Source: JBBSAT01 sp046351235 (lineage in GTDB: Bacteria; Myxococcota_A; Polyangia; Polyangiales; Sandaracinaceae). From it: DNA of 64,000 nucleotides. Both the position numbers and the translations under genes were made by a program. The notes under the pieces were generated by a model. The model had not been told where the DNA came from. It saw nothing but the letters and a program-made list of their open reading frames with translations, and ran no database searches. The stretch spans positions 1,364,001-1,428,000 of the forward strand of contig JAXLYV010000001.1 in the NCBI GenBank assembly GCA_046351235.1. Direction: 5' to 3'. Within the stretch, counting starts at the first letter, position 1. Every line of letters starts with the position of its first letter. Positions 21,485 through 29,912 of the stretch are shown here, piece by piece.

Positions 21485-23308
21485 TCAAGGGTCGCGGACG
21501 AGGCGCACGCGCCCGAGGCGCGAGCCGCCGCGCGCGCGGACCCGGAGCTCGAAGCGGCGCGCTGCGCCCGCGCCCGATGCCGAGAGCCGCGCACGGACGT
21601 CTTCCTCCTGCCCCTCGGCGACGCTCCAGTCGCCGTCCGGAAGCGCGAAGCCGGTGAGCACGGCCTCGCTCGCGGGCGCGACCCGCAAGACGAGGCGGCC
21701 TTCGCCGTCGGGGACGGCGACGTGCCCACCGCGGCCGGCGAAGAGATACCCGGGCACCTCCGCCTCGTCGCCGTGGGCCCGAATCCCCGTCACCGGGCTG
21801 TCGAGCGCCACGTACATCGACATCGGCCGCGCGAGCACGGGCGTCTCCACGTCCACACGGCGGTAGGCGCCCGCCCAGCGCGGGTCGGCGACCATCTGGC
21901 GCCCCGACAGGAAGCACGGCTCGGGCGCCCCCTCCGGGCGGCAGAAGAGCACGATGTCCGGGTGGCGCTCGAGCACCGAGGCGCCGTTCCCGAGCTCGTG
22001 GCCGATGGGCCCGGTGCCGAGCCCCTCGACGCGGCTCGTCGCGATCACGCGGTCGTTCAGGCCGAGCATGTCGATCGCCGGCAGGTGCGAGAAGTAGGGA
22101 ACGGCGCCCGCGGCATCGACCGCGATCATGGGGCGCGCGGGCGTGAAGGCGCCCGCGATCACGCGGCCCACGGCGACGCCGTCCCACTCCCAGACCTCGC
22201 TGCGGACCTGCTGGATGTTCGTCGAGGTGAGCTGCAGCGCGCCGAGCAGCAGCGCGAGGGCGGCGCCGAGCGCGAGGACCGTGCGGCGCGGAGCCGCGAG
22301 CGCCCGTGCGGCGAGCACGAGCCCCAGGAGCAGCAGCGCGGCCAGCGGGATCAGGTGACGCGACGCAGGCAGGATGTCGCCGCCGATCGCGACGAGGTAG
22401 GCGCACCACGCGAGCACCGGGAGCCCGACGAGCGCCGCGCTGGGACGCGTGCCCCGCCGGCGCCAGAGCTGCGCGAGCGCGAGCCCACCGAGCAGCCAGA
22501 GCGGCGCCTGCTCGCGCAGGCCGATGCCGAGGTAGCCGAGCCCTTGCGCGACGCGCCGGCCGGAGAACGCGAGCTTCACGTGCGCGCTGTTGGGCACGAC
22601 GTCGCCGTAGTAGGCGAGGCGGAACGCGAGCTGGCCGAGCACGGCGACGGCGACGGGCGCGAGCAGCGCGGCGAGCGCCGCGCGGCGATCGATGCTTGGG
22701 ATGGCGTGCAGGCGCAGAAACGCGAGCGCGCCGATCGCGAAGAGCGCGCCTTCGGGGCGCGTGATCGCCGCGAGGGCGAAGAGAGCGCCCGCGAGCGCGA
22801 GCCCGCGGCGCGTGGTCGCCGCGTGCGTGACGAGGCATGCCCACGCGATCAGGGCCGCGAAGAGCGGCGCCTCGAGCCCACCGACGAGCCACGCCGCGAG
22901 CGAGTCGCACGCCGCCAGGCCCACGACGGCGAGCGCGCCGAGAATCCGATCCGGCCACGCCGCGCGCACGAGCGCCCCGGCGAGCGCGGCCGTGGAGACG
23001 GCATTCACCGCGCGGCCCGCGAAGACGAGCGGGATGCCCACGGCATGGAGCGCCGCGCAGAGGAGCACCCAGAGCAGGTCCGAGTACCCCTCGACGCGCT
23101 GCGCGTCGTCCCACGTGAGGCCGCGCCCGTCGACGAGCCGATCGGCGTAGCGGAGCGCGATCAGCGTGTCGTCCGAGACGAAGGGAAGGAACGAGCGGGC
23201 GCGGAGCACGAAATAGACGACCGCGAGCACGACGAGGAGCGCGGCGACGAGCGTCTCGCGGCGACCGGAGGGCGCGACCGCGCGCGCAGTGGGATCTTCC
23301 GCCGTCAT
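21485..23308 (-). CDS. GT-C-like integral membrane glycosyltransferase
   Basis: This 607-aa polytopic protein has about ten membrane helices in its first 390 residues and a soluble extracytoplasmic domain after about 400. The first loop carries SDDTLIALRYADRLVDG and RVEGYSDLLW. This DD-x-RY-RVEGY pattern is shared by the AftB/ZomB-like group of GT-C enzymes, which use polyprenyl-phosphate sugars; the paired Asp should be catalytic. The acceptor is unknown. A role in cell-surface sugar transfer would fit the rhamnose genes 8 kb away, but that is inference. ATG 23308 is preferred to an upstream start that would add an Arg-rich tail. Confidence 0.82.
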   Translation of the reverse strand: MTAEDPTARAVAPSGRRETLVAALLVVLAVVYFVLRARSFLPFVSDDTLIALRYADRLVDGRGLTWDDAQRVEGYSDLLWVLLCAALHAVGIPLVFAGRAVNAVSTAALAGALVRAAWPDRILGALAVVGLAACDSLAAWLVGGLEAPLFAALIAWACLVTHAATTRRGLALAGALFALAAITRPEGALFAIGALAFLRLHAIPSIDRRAALAALLAPVAVAVLGQLAFRLAYYGDVVPNSAHVKLAFSGRRVAQGLGYLGIGLREQAPLWLLGGLALAQLWRRRGTRPSAALVGLPVLAWCAYLVAIGGDILPASRHLIPLAALLLLGLVLAARALAAPRRTVLALGAALALLLGALQLTSTNIQQVRSEVWEWDGVAVGRVIAGAFTPARPMIAVDAAGAVPYFSHLPAIDMLGLNDRVIATSRVEGLGTGPIGHELGNGASVLERHPDIVLFCRPEGAPEPCFLSGRQMVADPRWAGAYRRVDVETPVLARPMSMYVALDSPVTGIRAHGDEAEVPGYLFAGRGGHVAVPDGEGRLVLRVAPASEAVLTGFALPDGDWSVAEGQEEDVRARLSASGAGAARRFELRVRARGGSRLGRVRLVRDP

Positions 23309-23361
23309 GCCGTCGCTCGCCGGCGGCGGAATGTACCAGCCCGCGAGCGCCTCCGCGGTGG

Positions 23362-23550
23362 CTACGCCGCCTCGAAGTCCTTGCAGAACACCACGAGCTT
23401 GCGGCTCGCGCTGCGCTTGTGCGGCTCGGTCGGATACCCGTGCGCGCAGCGGTCGCGCTCCTCGTCGTAGAGCACGCACTCTTCGCAGTGCCGCACCAGC
23501 CCGAAGCGCGCCGCTTCCTCGTCGAGCCGGTCGTCGCGCTCGATCTCCAT
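23362..23550 (-). CDS. Small four-cysteine protein, 62 aa
   Basis: This short acidic protein has four cysteines in a CxxC...C...C layout (Cys22, Cys25, Cys35, Cys56), which suggests a single zinc or Fe-S site. The central block CVLYDEERDRCAHGYPTEPH is compact and looks like a real fold. I cannot name the family. It follows the repeat at 23591 and the fatty-acid cluster on the same strand, with a possible leaderless -10 (TAGGGC at 23557-23562) directly before its ATG, and precedes the GT-C-like gene. Confidence 0.7.
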   Translation of the reverse strand: MEIERDDRLDEEAARFGLVRHCEECVLYDEERDRCAHGYPTEPHKRSASRKLVVFCKDFEAA

Positions 23551-23556
23551 CGGGCG

Positions 23557-23562
23557 GCCCTA
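23557..23562 (-). promoter_or_regulatory. Candidate -10 element of small four-Cys gene
   Basis: TAGGGC on the minus strand ends six bases before the ATG at 23550. Confidence 0.25.
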
Positions 23563-23590
23563 CCCGAGCGTCGGCTCGCGCCTGCGCGCC

Positions 23591-23644
23591 CGACCGTCCG
23601 CGGGCTGCGCCCGCTCCCGTCCGGTCGCTCCGGAGCGAGCACTC
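23591..23644. repeat. Dispersed GC-rich repeat (REP-like), single copy
   Basis: CGACCGTCCGCGG, CGCTCCCGTCCGG and CGCTCCGGAGCGAGCACTC occur in the same order and spacing as in the 92-bp tandem units at 44449-44720. This copy sits right after the rpiB stop. CGCTCCGGAGCG is itself a 12-bp palindrome. Confidence 0.6.
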
Positions 23645-24140
23645 ACGTCGAGAGCTCGATCTTCGCCACGCGCCCGGCGTGGCGGCCGCCCTCGAAGTGC
23701 TGCTCCACGAACGCCTCGAGGATCTCGCGCGCCAAGCCCCCGCCCACCACGCGCGCGCCCATGCAGAGCACGTTCGCGTCGTTGTGGCGGCGCGCCATCG
23801 CGGCGCTGTAGGGCTCGCTGCACACCACGGCGCGCACGCCCGCGTGGCGATTGGCCGCGATGCTCACGCCCACACCGCTCCCGCACAGCAAGAGCCCGAT
23901 CGTGTGCTCGCCCGACGCGATCGACTCGGCGAGCCGGTGTGCGTAGTCGGGGTAGTCGACCGACGTGCCGTCCTGCGTCCCGTAGTCGTCGACCCGGAAG
24001 CCCAGCTCGGCGAGCACCGGAAGGAGCTCCTTCTTCAGGGGCAGCCCCGCGTGATCGTTGGCGACGACGATGGTCCCGCGATCCGGCACGCCCTCTTCGT
24101 TGCCCCGCTGCCCCCCGACGTTCAGGCCCGCCACGTTCAC
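23643..24140 (-). CDS. rpiB: Ribose-5-phosphate isomerase B
   Basis: This 165-aa sugar isomerase interconverts ribose-5-phosphate and ribulose-5-phosphate in the pentose phosphate pathway. NDHAGLPLKK near the N-terminus and CGSGVGVSIAANRHAGVRA, with the catalytic cysteine, are RpiB/LacAB signatures, and NDANVLCMGAR is the conserved third block. The GTG at 24140 overlaps the fabF stop (GTGA), which supports it although it adds about 20 residues before the first strand; a GTG just before PDRGTIVV is an alternative. The position after fabF is typical of deltaproteobacterial clusters. Confidence 0.93.
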   Translation of the reverse strand: MNVAGLNVGGQRGNEEGVPDRGTIVVANDHAGLPLKKELLPVLAELGFRVDDYGTQDGTSVDYPDYAHRLAESIASGEHTIGLLLCGSGVGVSIAANRHAGVRAVVCSEPYSAAMARRHNDANVLCMGARVVGGGLAREILEAFVEQHFEGGRHAGRVAKIELST

Positions 24141-25402
24141 GCCTTCTGGAAGGCGAGCGTGACGTTCGTCCCGCCGAAGCCGAACGCGTTGCTGATCGCC
24201 ACGTCGATCTTCCGCTGGCGCGCCTCGTGGGGCACCAGGTCGAGCTCGAGCGCGTCGTCGTCGGGGTCCTCGAGGTTGATCGTCGGCGGGATCACCCCGT
24301 CGCGGATCGCGAGCGCCGTGATGGCCGCCTCGAGCCCGCCGGCGGCACCGAGCAAGTGCCCCGTCATGCTCTTGGTGGCGCTGACCCAGAGGCCCTTGCC
24401 GTTCTTCTTCGCCAGCGCGTGCTCGCCGAAGACACCGCGCATCGCGAGCAGCTCCTGGCGGTCGCCGATGGGCGTCGAGGTGGCGTGCGCGTTCACGTAG
24501 TCCACGCGCGACAGCTCGATCCCGCCGTCCTTCAGGGCGTGCTTCATCGCGCGCTGCGCGCCTTCGCCTTCCGGCGCCGGCTGCGTGAGGTGGTAGGCGT
24601 CGCTCGTCGCGCCGTAGCCGACGATCTCGCAGAGGATCGGCGCGCCGCGCTTCATCGCGCTCTCGCGCTCCTCGAGCACCAGGATGCCGGCGCCTTCGGC
24701 CGCCACGAAGCCGTCGCGCTTCTTGTCGAAGGGGCGCGAGGCCTTCTCGGGCGCGTCGTTCTCCTCGGAGAGCGCGCGCATCGCGCAGAAGCCGCCGATG
24801 CCGAGGCCCGTGATGGTCGCTTCGGCGCCGCCCGCGACCGCCTGGTCGAGATCGCCGCGCTGGATCCAGCGGAACGCCTCGCCGATCGCGTGCGCGCCGC
24901 TCGAGCACGCGCTCGTGGTCGTGTAGTTCGGCCCCTTGAAGCCGAAACGCATCGAGACCTGGCCGGGCGCGAGGTTCGCGATGGCGGCCGGGATGAAGTA
25001 CGGCGTGATGCGGCGCGGGCCCTTCTCGAGCAGCGTCTCCTTCACGCGCTCGATGAGCTCGAGGCCGCAGAGGCCGGTGCCGATGAAGGTGCCGATGCGC
25101 TCCTTCTGCTCGTCCGTGAACGCCTCGAGGCCCACCGCGCGCACGGCCTGATCCGCCGCGCCCACCGCGAGGTGGATGAAGCGGTCGCCTTCGCGCAGGC
25201 GCTTCTTCTCGATGTACTTCTCGGCGTCGAAGTCGCGGCACTCGCCGGCGATGCGGCACGCGAAGTCCTTCGCGTCGAAGCGCGTGATCGGCGCGATGCC
25301 GCTCTTGCCCGCCAAGAGCCCCTTCCACGAGCTGTCGGTCTCGGCCCCCAGCGGGCTGACGATTCCGACCGACGTGACCACCACTCTGCGTGCCCCGTGC
25401 AT
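24137..25402 (-). CDS. fabF: 3-oxoacyl-[acyl-carrier-protein] synthase II
   Basis: This 421-aa condensing enzyme extends acyl-ACP with malonyl-ACP in fatty-acid synthesis. The Cys-His-His triad is present: SACSSGAHAIGEA, NAHATSTPIGD and SMTGHLLGAAGG, and the C-terminal NAFGFGGTN loop closes the active site. ATG 25402 is preceded by GGAG and starts right at GARRVVVTSVG, as in other KAS II enzymes; an upstream ATG is less likely. It is 223 bases behind acpP, with two strong hairpins between, so it may be expressed below acpP or from its own promoter. Confidence 0.96.
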   Translation of the reverse strand: MHGARRVVVTSVGIVSPLGAETDSSWKGLLAGKSGIAPITRFDAKDFACRIAGECRDFDAEKYIEKKRLREGDRFIHLAVGAADQAVRAVGLEAFTDEQKERIGTFIGTGLCGLELIERVKETLLEKGPRRITPYFIPAAIANLAPGQVSMRFGFKGPNYTTTSACSSGAHAIGEAFRWIQRGDLDQAVAGGAEATITGLGIGGFCAMRALSEENDAPEKASRPFDKKRDGFVAAEGAGILVLEERESAMKRGAPILCEIVGYGATSDAYHLTQPAPEGEGAQRAMKHALKDGGIELSRVDYVNAHATSTPIGDRQELLAMRGVFGEHALAKKNGKGLWVSATKSMTGHLLGAAGGLEAAITALAIRDGVIPPTINLEDPDDDALELDLVPHEARQRKIDVAISNAFGFGGTNVTLAFQKA

Positions 25403-25528
25403 CCCCGATCTCCGCATTCTTCCGAAGAAAAAGTGACTAGAGCGCCGAGCCACGCCCGTCGCACGTGGCGCCCGTGAGCGTCCTCAGTGCAACCTCGACG
25501 TAGCGCGGCGCTCGTTACGCGTCACGCC

Positions 25529-25557
25529 GGCCGGTCCTCCCCATCGACCGACCGGCC
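25529..25557 (-). terminator. Hairpin between acpP and fabF
   Basis: GGCCGGTC and GACCGGCC form a perfect eight-base stem with a 13-base loop. Without a T-tract it may act as an attenuator or RNA-stability element rather than a strong terminator. Confidence 0.35.
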
Positions 25558-25596
25558 GCGACGCGATCTCGACGCAGGCCCGAGGGCCCGCTCCAC

Positions 25597-25620
25597 CTCC
25601 GCGCCGACCAGGGCGCGGAG
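25597..25620 (-). terminator. Strong hairpin just after acpP
   Basis: CTCCGCGCC and GGCGCGGAG form a perfect nine-base stem with a six-base loop, starting five bases after the acpP stop. It probably ends or stabilises a short, abundant acpP transcript. No T-tract follows. Confidence 0.5.
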
Positions 25621-25625
25621 TCGAA

Positions 25626-25862
25626 TCACTTGTTCTTGCGCGCCTGGATGTAGTTGATGGCGTCGCCGACGGTGCGGATCTTCTCGGTGTCCTCGTCCGG
25701 GATGTCGATCTCGAACTGCTCTTCGAACGCGAGCACGAGCTCGACGATCGCCAGCGAGTCCGCGCCGAGGTCGTCGATGAACTGCGACTCCGGCTTGATC
25801 TGCGCGACGTCCACGTCGAGCTGCTGCGAGACGATCTCCTTCACCTTGTCGCCGATTTCCAT
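25626..25862 (-). CDS. acpP: Acyl carrier protein
   Basis: This 78-aa acidic helical protein carries growing acyl chains on a phosphopantetheine arm attached to Ser36 in the motif GADSLAIVEL. The usual ACP motif is DSLD; here the following residue is Ala, a modest deviation. ATG 25862 gives the normal length and follows a long purine-rich leader containing GGAAG and AGAGAG, which should be a strong ribosome site. Hairpins flank the gene on both sides, consistent with acpP being expressed at a level different from fabG and fabF. Confidence 0.96.
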   Translation of the reverse strand: MEIGDKVKEIVSQQLDVDVAQIKPESQFIDDLGADSLAIVELVLAFEEQFEIDIPDEDTEKIRTVGDAINYIQARKNK

Positions 25863-25932
25863 GCTCTCTCTGCTTTCTTTCGCTTCCAACGCCGCGCTCG
25901 GGCGAGGACCCACTTCTCTGCTGTCTCTCATC

Positions 25933-25951
25933 GGCTCTCGCAGGGAGAGCC
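25933..25951 (-). terminator. Hairpin between fabG and acpP
   Basis: GGCTCTC and GAGAGCC form a seven-base stem with a five-base loop, shortly after the fabG stop. It may process or partly terminate the transcript before acpP. Confidence 0.35.
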
Positions 25952-25956
25952 CTCGG

Positions 25957-26703
25957 CTAGACGTACATCCCGCCGTTGACGCGAATCACCTGGCCCGTGA
26001 CGTACGCCGCCTCGTCACTCGCCAGGTACACCACCGCGGCGGCCACCTCTTCCGAGGTCCCCATCCGCCCCGCGGGCGTCTGGGCGATGATGCCGTCCTT
26101 CGCCTCTTGGGGAAGGCCCGACGTCATGTCCGTCGCGATGAAGCCGGGAGCCACGGCGTTCACCGTGATCCCGCGCGAGGCGTACTCCTTCGCCAGCGTT
26201 TTCGTCAACCCGATCAGCGCCGCCTTGGACGCCGCGTAGACGGCCTGCCCGGGGTTGCCCGCCTCGGCCACGACGCTCGTCAGGTTGATGATGCGGCCCG
26301 TCTTCTTCCGCATCATGTGGCGGATCGCCGCCTTGCTGGCCCAGAGCGAGCCGCCGAGGTTCGTCTTGAACGTGTCGTCGATCTCGTCCTGCTTCACGCG
26401 CAGGAGCAGCTGGTCGCGCGCGATCCCGGCGTTGTTCACCAGGACGTCGAGCCGGCCCTTCGCCTTGACGACCTCGCCGATCGCCGCGTCGGACGCCTCG
26501 GCGTCGCCCACGTCGAAGCGGCGGATCTCACCGTCGCCGCCGGCCGCCTTCGCGAGCGCGAGCGCCTCGGCGGCGGCCGCCTCGTTGCCGGCGTAGTTCA
26601 CGACGACGTACGCGCCCTGCTTGGCGAGCGCGACGACGCACGCGCGACCGATGCCGCGCGAGCCGCCCGTGACGATCGCGACCTTGTCCTTGAGCGAGAA
26701 CAC
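25957..26703 (-). CDS. fabG: 3-oxoacyl-[acyl-carrier-protein] reductase
   Basis: This 248-aa NADPH-dependent short-chain dehydrogenase reduces 3-oxoacyl-ACP in each elongation cycle. TGGSRGIGRA binds the cofactor and NNAGIARD follows. The catalytic Ser-Tyr-Lys lie in LTSVVAEAGNPGQAVYAASK, and the C-terminus ends VTGQVIRVNGGMYV as in most FabG proteins. The GTG start at 26703 is directly before FSLKDKVAIVTGG and seven bases after the rpmF stop, so both genes are likely cotranscribed. Confidence 0.96.
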   Translation of the reverse strand: MFSLKDKVAIVTGGSRGIGRACVVALAKQGAYVVVNYAGNEAAAAEALALAKAAGGDGEIRRFDVGDAEASDAAIGEVVKAKGRLDVLVNNAGIARDQLLLRVKQDEIDDTFKTNLGGSLWASKAAIRHMMRKKTGRIINLTSVVAEAGNPGQAVYAASKAALIGLTKTLAKEYASRGITVNAVAPGFIATDMTSGLPQEAKDGIIAQTPAGRMGTSEEVAAAVVYLASDEAAYVTGQVIRVNGGMYV

Positions 26704-26710
26704 GAGCGCT

Positions 26711-26914
26711 TCAGCTCTGCGTCTCGGGCTCGGCCTCGTTGCCCTTCTTCACGGCGCGACCGTCGTAGTGGCCGCACGCCGCGCAGACGCGGTGCGGAAC
26801 GGTCATCGCCGCGCAGTTGGCGCACGGGACGAGCGTCGGCGCAGCGACCTTGTCGTGGTTGGCGCGGCGCATGTTGCGCTTCATGCGGGTGGTTCGACGC
26901 TTGGGAAGTGCCAC
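26711..26914 (-). CDS. rpmF: 50S ribosomal protein L32
   Basis: This 67-aa basic ribosomal protein starts VALPKRRTTRMKRNMRRANH and has a zinc-binding CxxC pair repeated twice (CANC and CAAC), so it is the C+ zinc-ribbon form. The GTG start matches the conserved second residue pattern. The gene lies between the DUF177 gene and fabG, the conserved bacterial arrangement linking ribosome assembly to lipid synthesis, but plsX, fabH and fabD, which normally come between, are absent. Confidence 0.97.
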   Translation of the reverse strand: MALPKRRTTRMKRNMRRANHDKVAAPTLVPCANCAAMTVPHRVCAACGHYDGRAVKKGNEAEPETQS

Positions 26915-26954
26915 GGCGGATCTCCTTCAGGAACCTGGAAGAACGGAACGGGGG

Positions 26955-27548
26955 CTACGACGACGCTTTCTTGTCCTTGCTCAGAGCGAGCAGGGGCGCG
27001 AGGCGTGGATCGAGATCGGGCGCGCTGGGATGCGCGTCCAGATGCTTGGGGCCGCGGATGTGCTCGGGCACTTCGATGCCGGGGCACTCGGGGCGGCAGA
27101 GGGGCTGCATGGGAATCTCGAGCACGAGGTGCTCGCGCACGAGGTCGTCGAGGCGGATCTCGTCGCCGCTGAAGACCTCGATGTCGGGGCCGCCCTCGAG
27201 CGTCTCCGCCTCCGCCTCTTCGGCCTCGTCGAGCGGGCGGCCGACCGGGCGCACCGCGTCGCCGCGGCGCGTGAGGAGCAGCGTGAGCGTCGGGCGCGTG
27301 CGCACCTCGGCGGGCGAGAGGCAGCGGCCGCAGGGAACGAAGAGCGTGGCGTCGGCCTCGCCGCGCACGAGGAAGTCGCCCCCGGACTTCTCCGCGATCA
27401 CGTGCAGCGTGCCGTCCCTCGTGGCGACGGCGTGATCCTCGGGCGCGAGATCCGAGAGGCCCTCGGCGAGCCACGACGCACGGATCGGGAAGTCGTACTC
27501 CCGCGATCCGGCATCCAGCTCGGCGACCTTGATCTCGAATTCCGCCAC
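26955..27548 (-). CDS. DUF177 (YceD-like) protein
   Basis: This 197-aa member of the YceD/DUF177 family is almost always encoded before rpmF and is needed for 23S rRNA maturation in some bacteria and plastids. The diagnostic centre is present: FLVRGEADATLFVPCGRCL, with the CGRC cysteines, then a long acidic region and the C-terminal pair LCRPECPGI. GTG 27548 (VAEFEIKVAEL) gives the usual N-terminus. An upstream in-frame start lies in an Arg-rich stretch and is rejected. Confidence 0.92.
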   Translation of the reverse strand: MAEFEIKVAELDAGSREYDFPIRASWLAEGLSDLAPEDHAVATRDGTLHVIAEKSGGDFLVRGEADATLFVPCGRCLSPAEVRTRPTLTLLLTRRGDAVRPVGRPLDEAEEAEAETLEGGPDIEVFSGDEIRLDDLVREHLVLEIPMQPLCRPECPGIEVPEHIRGPKHLDAHPSAPDLDPRLAPLLALSKDKKASS

Positions 27549-27628
27549 GAAAAACCCCGTCCTCGCTCGCGCGTGCGCGGAAGGAGGCCGAAAAAGGGCG
27601 CAAGAGATAGACGCGCCCCGGGGGGGAG

Positions 27629-28516
27629 TCAAGGTGCGGCCGGCGCGGCCCCGGTCTCGGAGAGCGTCACCCCCAGCGCACCGGGAGAAAGGCGTGCGCC
27701 GTCGGCGAGCAGCGCGGGCGGGCCGGCGAGGGGTGGCACGAGCAGCGCCGTGGCCGTGCCTGCGGCATCGGGCCAGGCGTAGAGCGTGGCGCGGGCGCCG
27801 ACCGCCTCGGCAAGCGCGGCGATCGAGGCGCTACCGGCCTCGCCCCCGTCGATGCCCGGGAGCGGCGCCGGCCCCGCGAACGAGATCAAGAAGCGCGGCG
27901 GTGCGCCCTCGGCCTCTCCGACGTCGCTCGCGATCGACTCCGCGTCCCCGGCGCCGAGACCGCACGCCTCGTCGTCGCGCGCGTAGCGGCCCTCGGGCGC
28001 GCCCGCCGCGGGGATGAGCTCCACGCCGCCCACGTCGATCCGCCGGTACGCGGACGCATCGACGATCCGCGCGCGCGCCTCGGGCGGGAGCGCGGCGAGC
28101 GCCGTGTCGAGATCGGCCGGGTGATCGCGGCCGCCCAGCACGACGAGCGTCGGCGTGGAGAGCGTGGCGAGCGCGGTGAGCAGCGCCTGCACGTGCGCCG
28201 CGTCGTCGCCGAGGCTGCCGAGCGCGATCTGGAGCGCGGGCCCCCCCGCCTCGATCTCGTCGAGGGCCGGCTCGAGCGGCTCCTCGGCGAGCGCCGCCCC
28301 ACGGAACGCCGCGATGCGGAGCGGCGCCGCCGCGCCTTCGATCGTGAGCGTGCGCCCTTCTCCGTGCAGATGGAGCGCGCCGACCGTGGCGTCGATCGGC
28401 GCCGGCTCGCGCATGGCACAGCGCACGTAGGGCGTCGGCCCAGCCGCCGTCGGACCGGCGCCCGAGCAGCTGCAGGCGGCGACCCAGAGCGAGGCGAGAA
28501 TCGGCAGCGCGCGCAT
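27629..28516 (-). CDS. Ala-rich lipoprotein of unknown function, 295 aa
   Basis: A signal ending in the lipobox WVAAC (Cys about 15) marks an exported lipoprotein. The mature chain is low in Lys and very rich in Ala, Gly and Leu, with alternating strand-helix character. A segment with LVVLGGRDHPADLD resembles the first strands of calcineurin-like phosphoesterases, but the metal-binding Asp/His set is not complete, so I make no enzyme claim. A good -10 (TATAGT at 28528-28533) precedes it by 11 bases. It is divergent from the next lipoprotein gene. Confidence 0.7.
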   Translation of the reverse strand: MRALPILASLWVAACSCSGAGPTAAGPTPYVRCAMREPAPIDATVGALHLHGEGRTLTIEGAAAPLRIAAFRGAALAEEPLEPALDEIEAGGPALQIALGSLGDDAAHVQALLTALATLSTPTLVVLGGRDHPADLDTALAALPPEARARIVDASAYRRIDVGGVELIPAAGAPEGRYARDDEACGLGAGDAESIASDVGEAEGAPPRFLISFAGPAPLPGIDGGEAGSASIAALAEAVGARATLYAWPDAAGTATALLVPPLAGPPALLADGARLSPGALGVTLSETGAAPAAP

Positions 28517-28527
28517 GGAGGGCGCGG

Positions 28528-28533
28528 ACTATA
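28528..28533 (-). promoter_or_regulatory. Candidate -10 element TATAGT of lipoprotein gene
   Basis: TATAGT on the minus strand matches TATAAT at five of six positions and ends 11 bases before the ATG at 28516, giving a leader of only a few bases. Confidence 0.45.
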
Positions 28534-28586
28534 GCGGAGCGCGCCGCGATGCGACCCCGAAGGGCCGCCCGCCGCCGGCCGCGTGG

Positions 28587-28592
28587 TAGGTT
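28587..28592 (+). promoter_or_regulatory. Candidate -10 element, leaderless lipoprotein gene
   Basis: TAGGTT ends six bases before the GTG at 28599, with no ribosome-binding site. Confidence 0.35.
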
Positions 28593-28598
28593 CCGATC

Positions 28599-29276
28599 GT
28601 GCGTCCCCGGGCCCTCGCGCTGCTCTGTCTCGGCCTGCTCGCGGTGGCGTGCGGGCCGAGCCTGCGGCGCGTGCACCGCGCGAGCGCGTACTTCGAGGAG
28701 TGCTACGCGGCCGATCTCGACTCGCACGTGAGCGACGCCGATCGGCGCAGCTGCTGGCGGGCGTGGCGTCGCTATTACGAGATCGGCGCCAGCCCGGAGC
28801 GCCTCGACTACGTGCGCGAGCGGCTCGCCATGCTCGACCCCGATCGCGCGGCCGCCATCGCGCTCTCGACCGGCGACGACGGCTCGATCGAGCAGCTCGA
28901 CGAGGCGGCGGTCGCCGAGACCACGCAGAACGACGCGGCGGCCCAGACGCCCACCGAAGAGGCGGAGGCCACCGACACGACCGAGACCGCCAGCGGCGAG
29001 GCGATTGCGAGCGAGCCCGAGGCCGTCCCGGGGCCGACCCCGAGCGAGGCCGCCCCGGCCGACCCGAGCCACGAAGAGATCGTGCGGGCAGCCCGCCACG
29101 CGCGCGCGGCCGAGCGGCACCTGCGGCGCGGCGTGGTCGCGCCGGTGACGCTGACGCCCCACTGCCCGTGCGCGGAGGCCTGGGAGGCCTGCTCTTCGGC
29201 GTGCCTCGCCGACGACCGCGGCTGCGTCGGCGCCTGTCGCCGAGAGCACCTGCTCTGCTCGCGAAGCTGTTATTGA
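28599..29276 (+). CDS. Lipoprotein with Cys-rich C-terminus, 225 aa
   Basis: The signal ends in the lipobox AVAC (Cys18). The mature part begins with a helical region containing two cysteines (FEECYAADLD, SCWRAWRRYY), continues into a long Glu/Ala/Thr-rich low-complexity stretch (about 85-160), and ends in a compact Cys-rich module with nine cysteines in the last 40 residues (CPCAEAWEACSSAC, then CVGACRREH). The module probably forms disulfides outside the cytoplasm. The family is not recognised. The next gene starts ten bases downstream on the same strand. Confidence 0.75.
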   Translation: MRPRALALLCLGLLAVACGPSLRRVHRASAYFEECYAADLDSHVSDADRRSCWRAWRRYYEIGASPERLDYVRERLAMLDPDRAAAIALSTGDDGSIEQLDEAAVAETTQNDAAAQTPTEEAEATDTTETASGEAIASEPEAVPGPTPSEAAPADPSHEEIVRAARHARAAERHLRRGVVAPVTLTPHCPCAEAWEACSSACLADDRGCVGACRREHLLCSRSCY

Positions 29277-29285
29277 AGTGCTTCG

Positions 29286-29894
29286 ATGACCACGCCCCTC
29301 CCGGCTTCCGCCGAGCGCTACGAGCCCCGGGCCGCGCACGCGATCGCCTTCGCCGTGCTCCTCGCGCTCACGCTCTCGATCCTGCGCGCCTACGGCCGCG
29401 TGTGGTGGTGCGCGTGCGGCAGCTGGATCCCGTGGTCCACCGACATCAACGGGCCGCACAACTCGCAGCACTTCGTCGACCCGTACTCCGTCAGCCACTT
29501 CGAGCACGGGCTCTTCTTCTTCGTGTTCCTCTACCCGCTGCGCGAGCGCCTCTCGCTCACGTGGCGTCTCGTGTGCGCGGCCGGCATCGAGTGCGGCTGG
29601 GAGCTGCTCGAGAACTCGAGCTTCATCATCGACCGCTACCGAGCGGCCACGATCTCGGCCGACTACTACGGCGACAGCATCCTCAACTCGACGAGCGACG
29701 TGCTCTTCGCCTCGCTCGGGTTCGTGGCCGCGTCGTTCTTCCCGGCCCGCCCGCGCTTCTGGATCGTCTGGATCGCGATCGTGCTCGTCTGTGAGCTCGG
29801 GCTCGTATTCACGGTGCGCGACAGCCTCGCGATCAACGTCGTGATGCTGATCCACCCGGTGGAAGCGATCCGGGCTTGGCAAGCCGGCGGCTGA
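29286..29894 (+). CDS. DUF2585-like integral membrane protein
   Basis: This 202-aa membrane protein has about five helices. Conserved blocks are GRVWWCACGSW, GPHNSQHFVDPYSVSHFEHG, the ECGWELLENSSFII helix and the DSILNSTSDV motif. These resemble the DUF2585/UPF0314 family, whose function is unknown; the repeated His, Asp and Glu within the membrane suggest a hydrolase or metal site. It follows the Cys-rich lipoprotein gene by nine bases, so the two are probably cotranscribed, and it precedes the glucosyltransferase gene by about 100 bases. Confidence 0.8.
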   Translation: MTTPLPASAERYEPRAAHAIAFAVLLALTLSILRAYGRVWWCACGSWIPWSTDINGPHNSQHFVDPYSVSHFEHGLFFFVFLYPLRERLSLTWRLVCAAGIECGWELLENSSFIIDRYRAATISADYYGDSILNSTSDVLFASLGFVAASFFPARPRFWIVWIAIVLVCELGLVFTVRDSLAINVVMLIHPVEAIRAWQAGG

Positions 29895-29912
29895 GAACCG
29901 TCCGCCCTCGCA

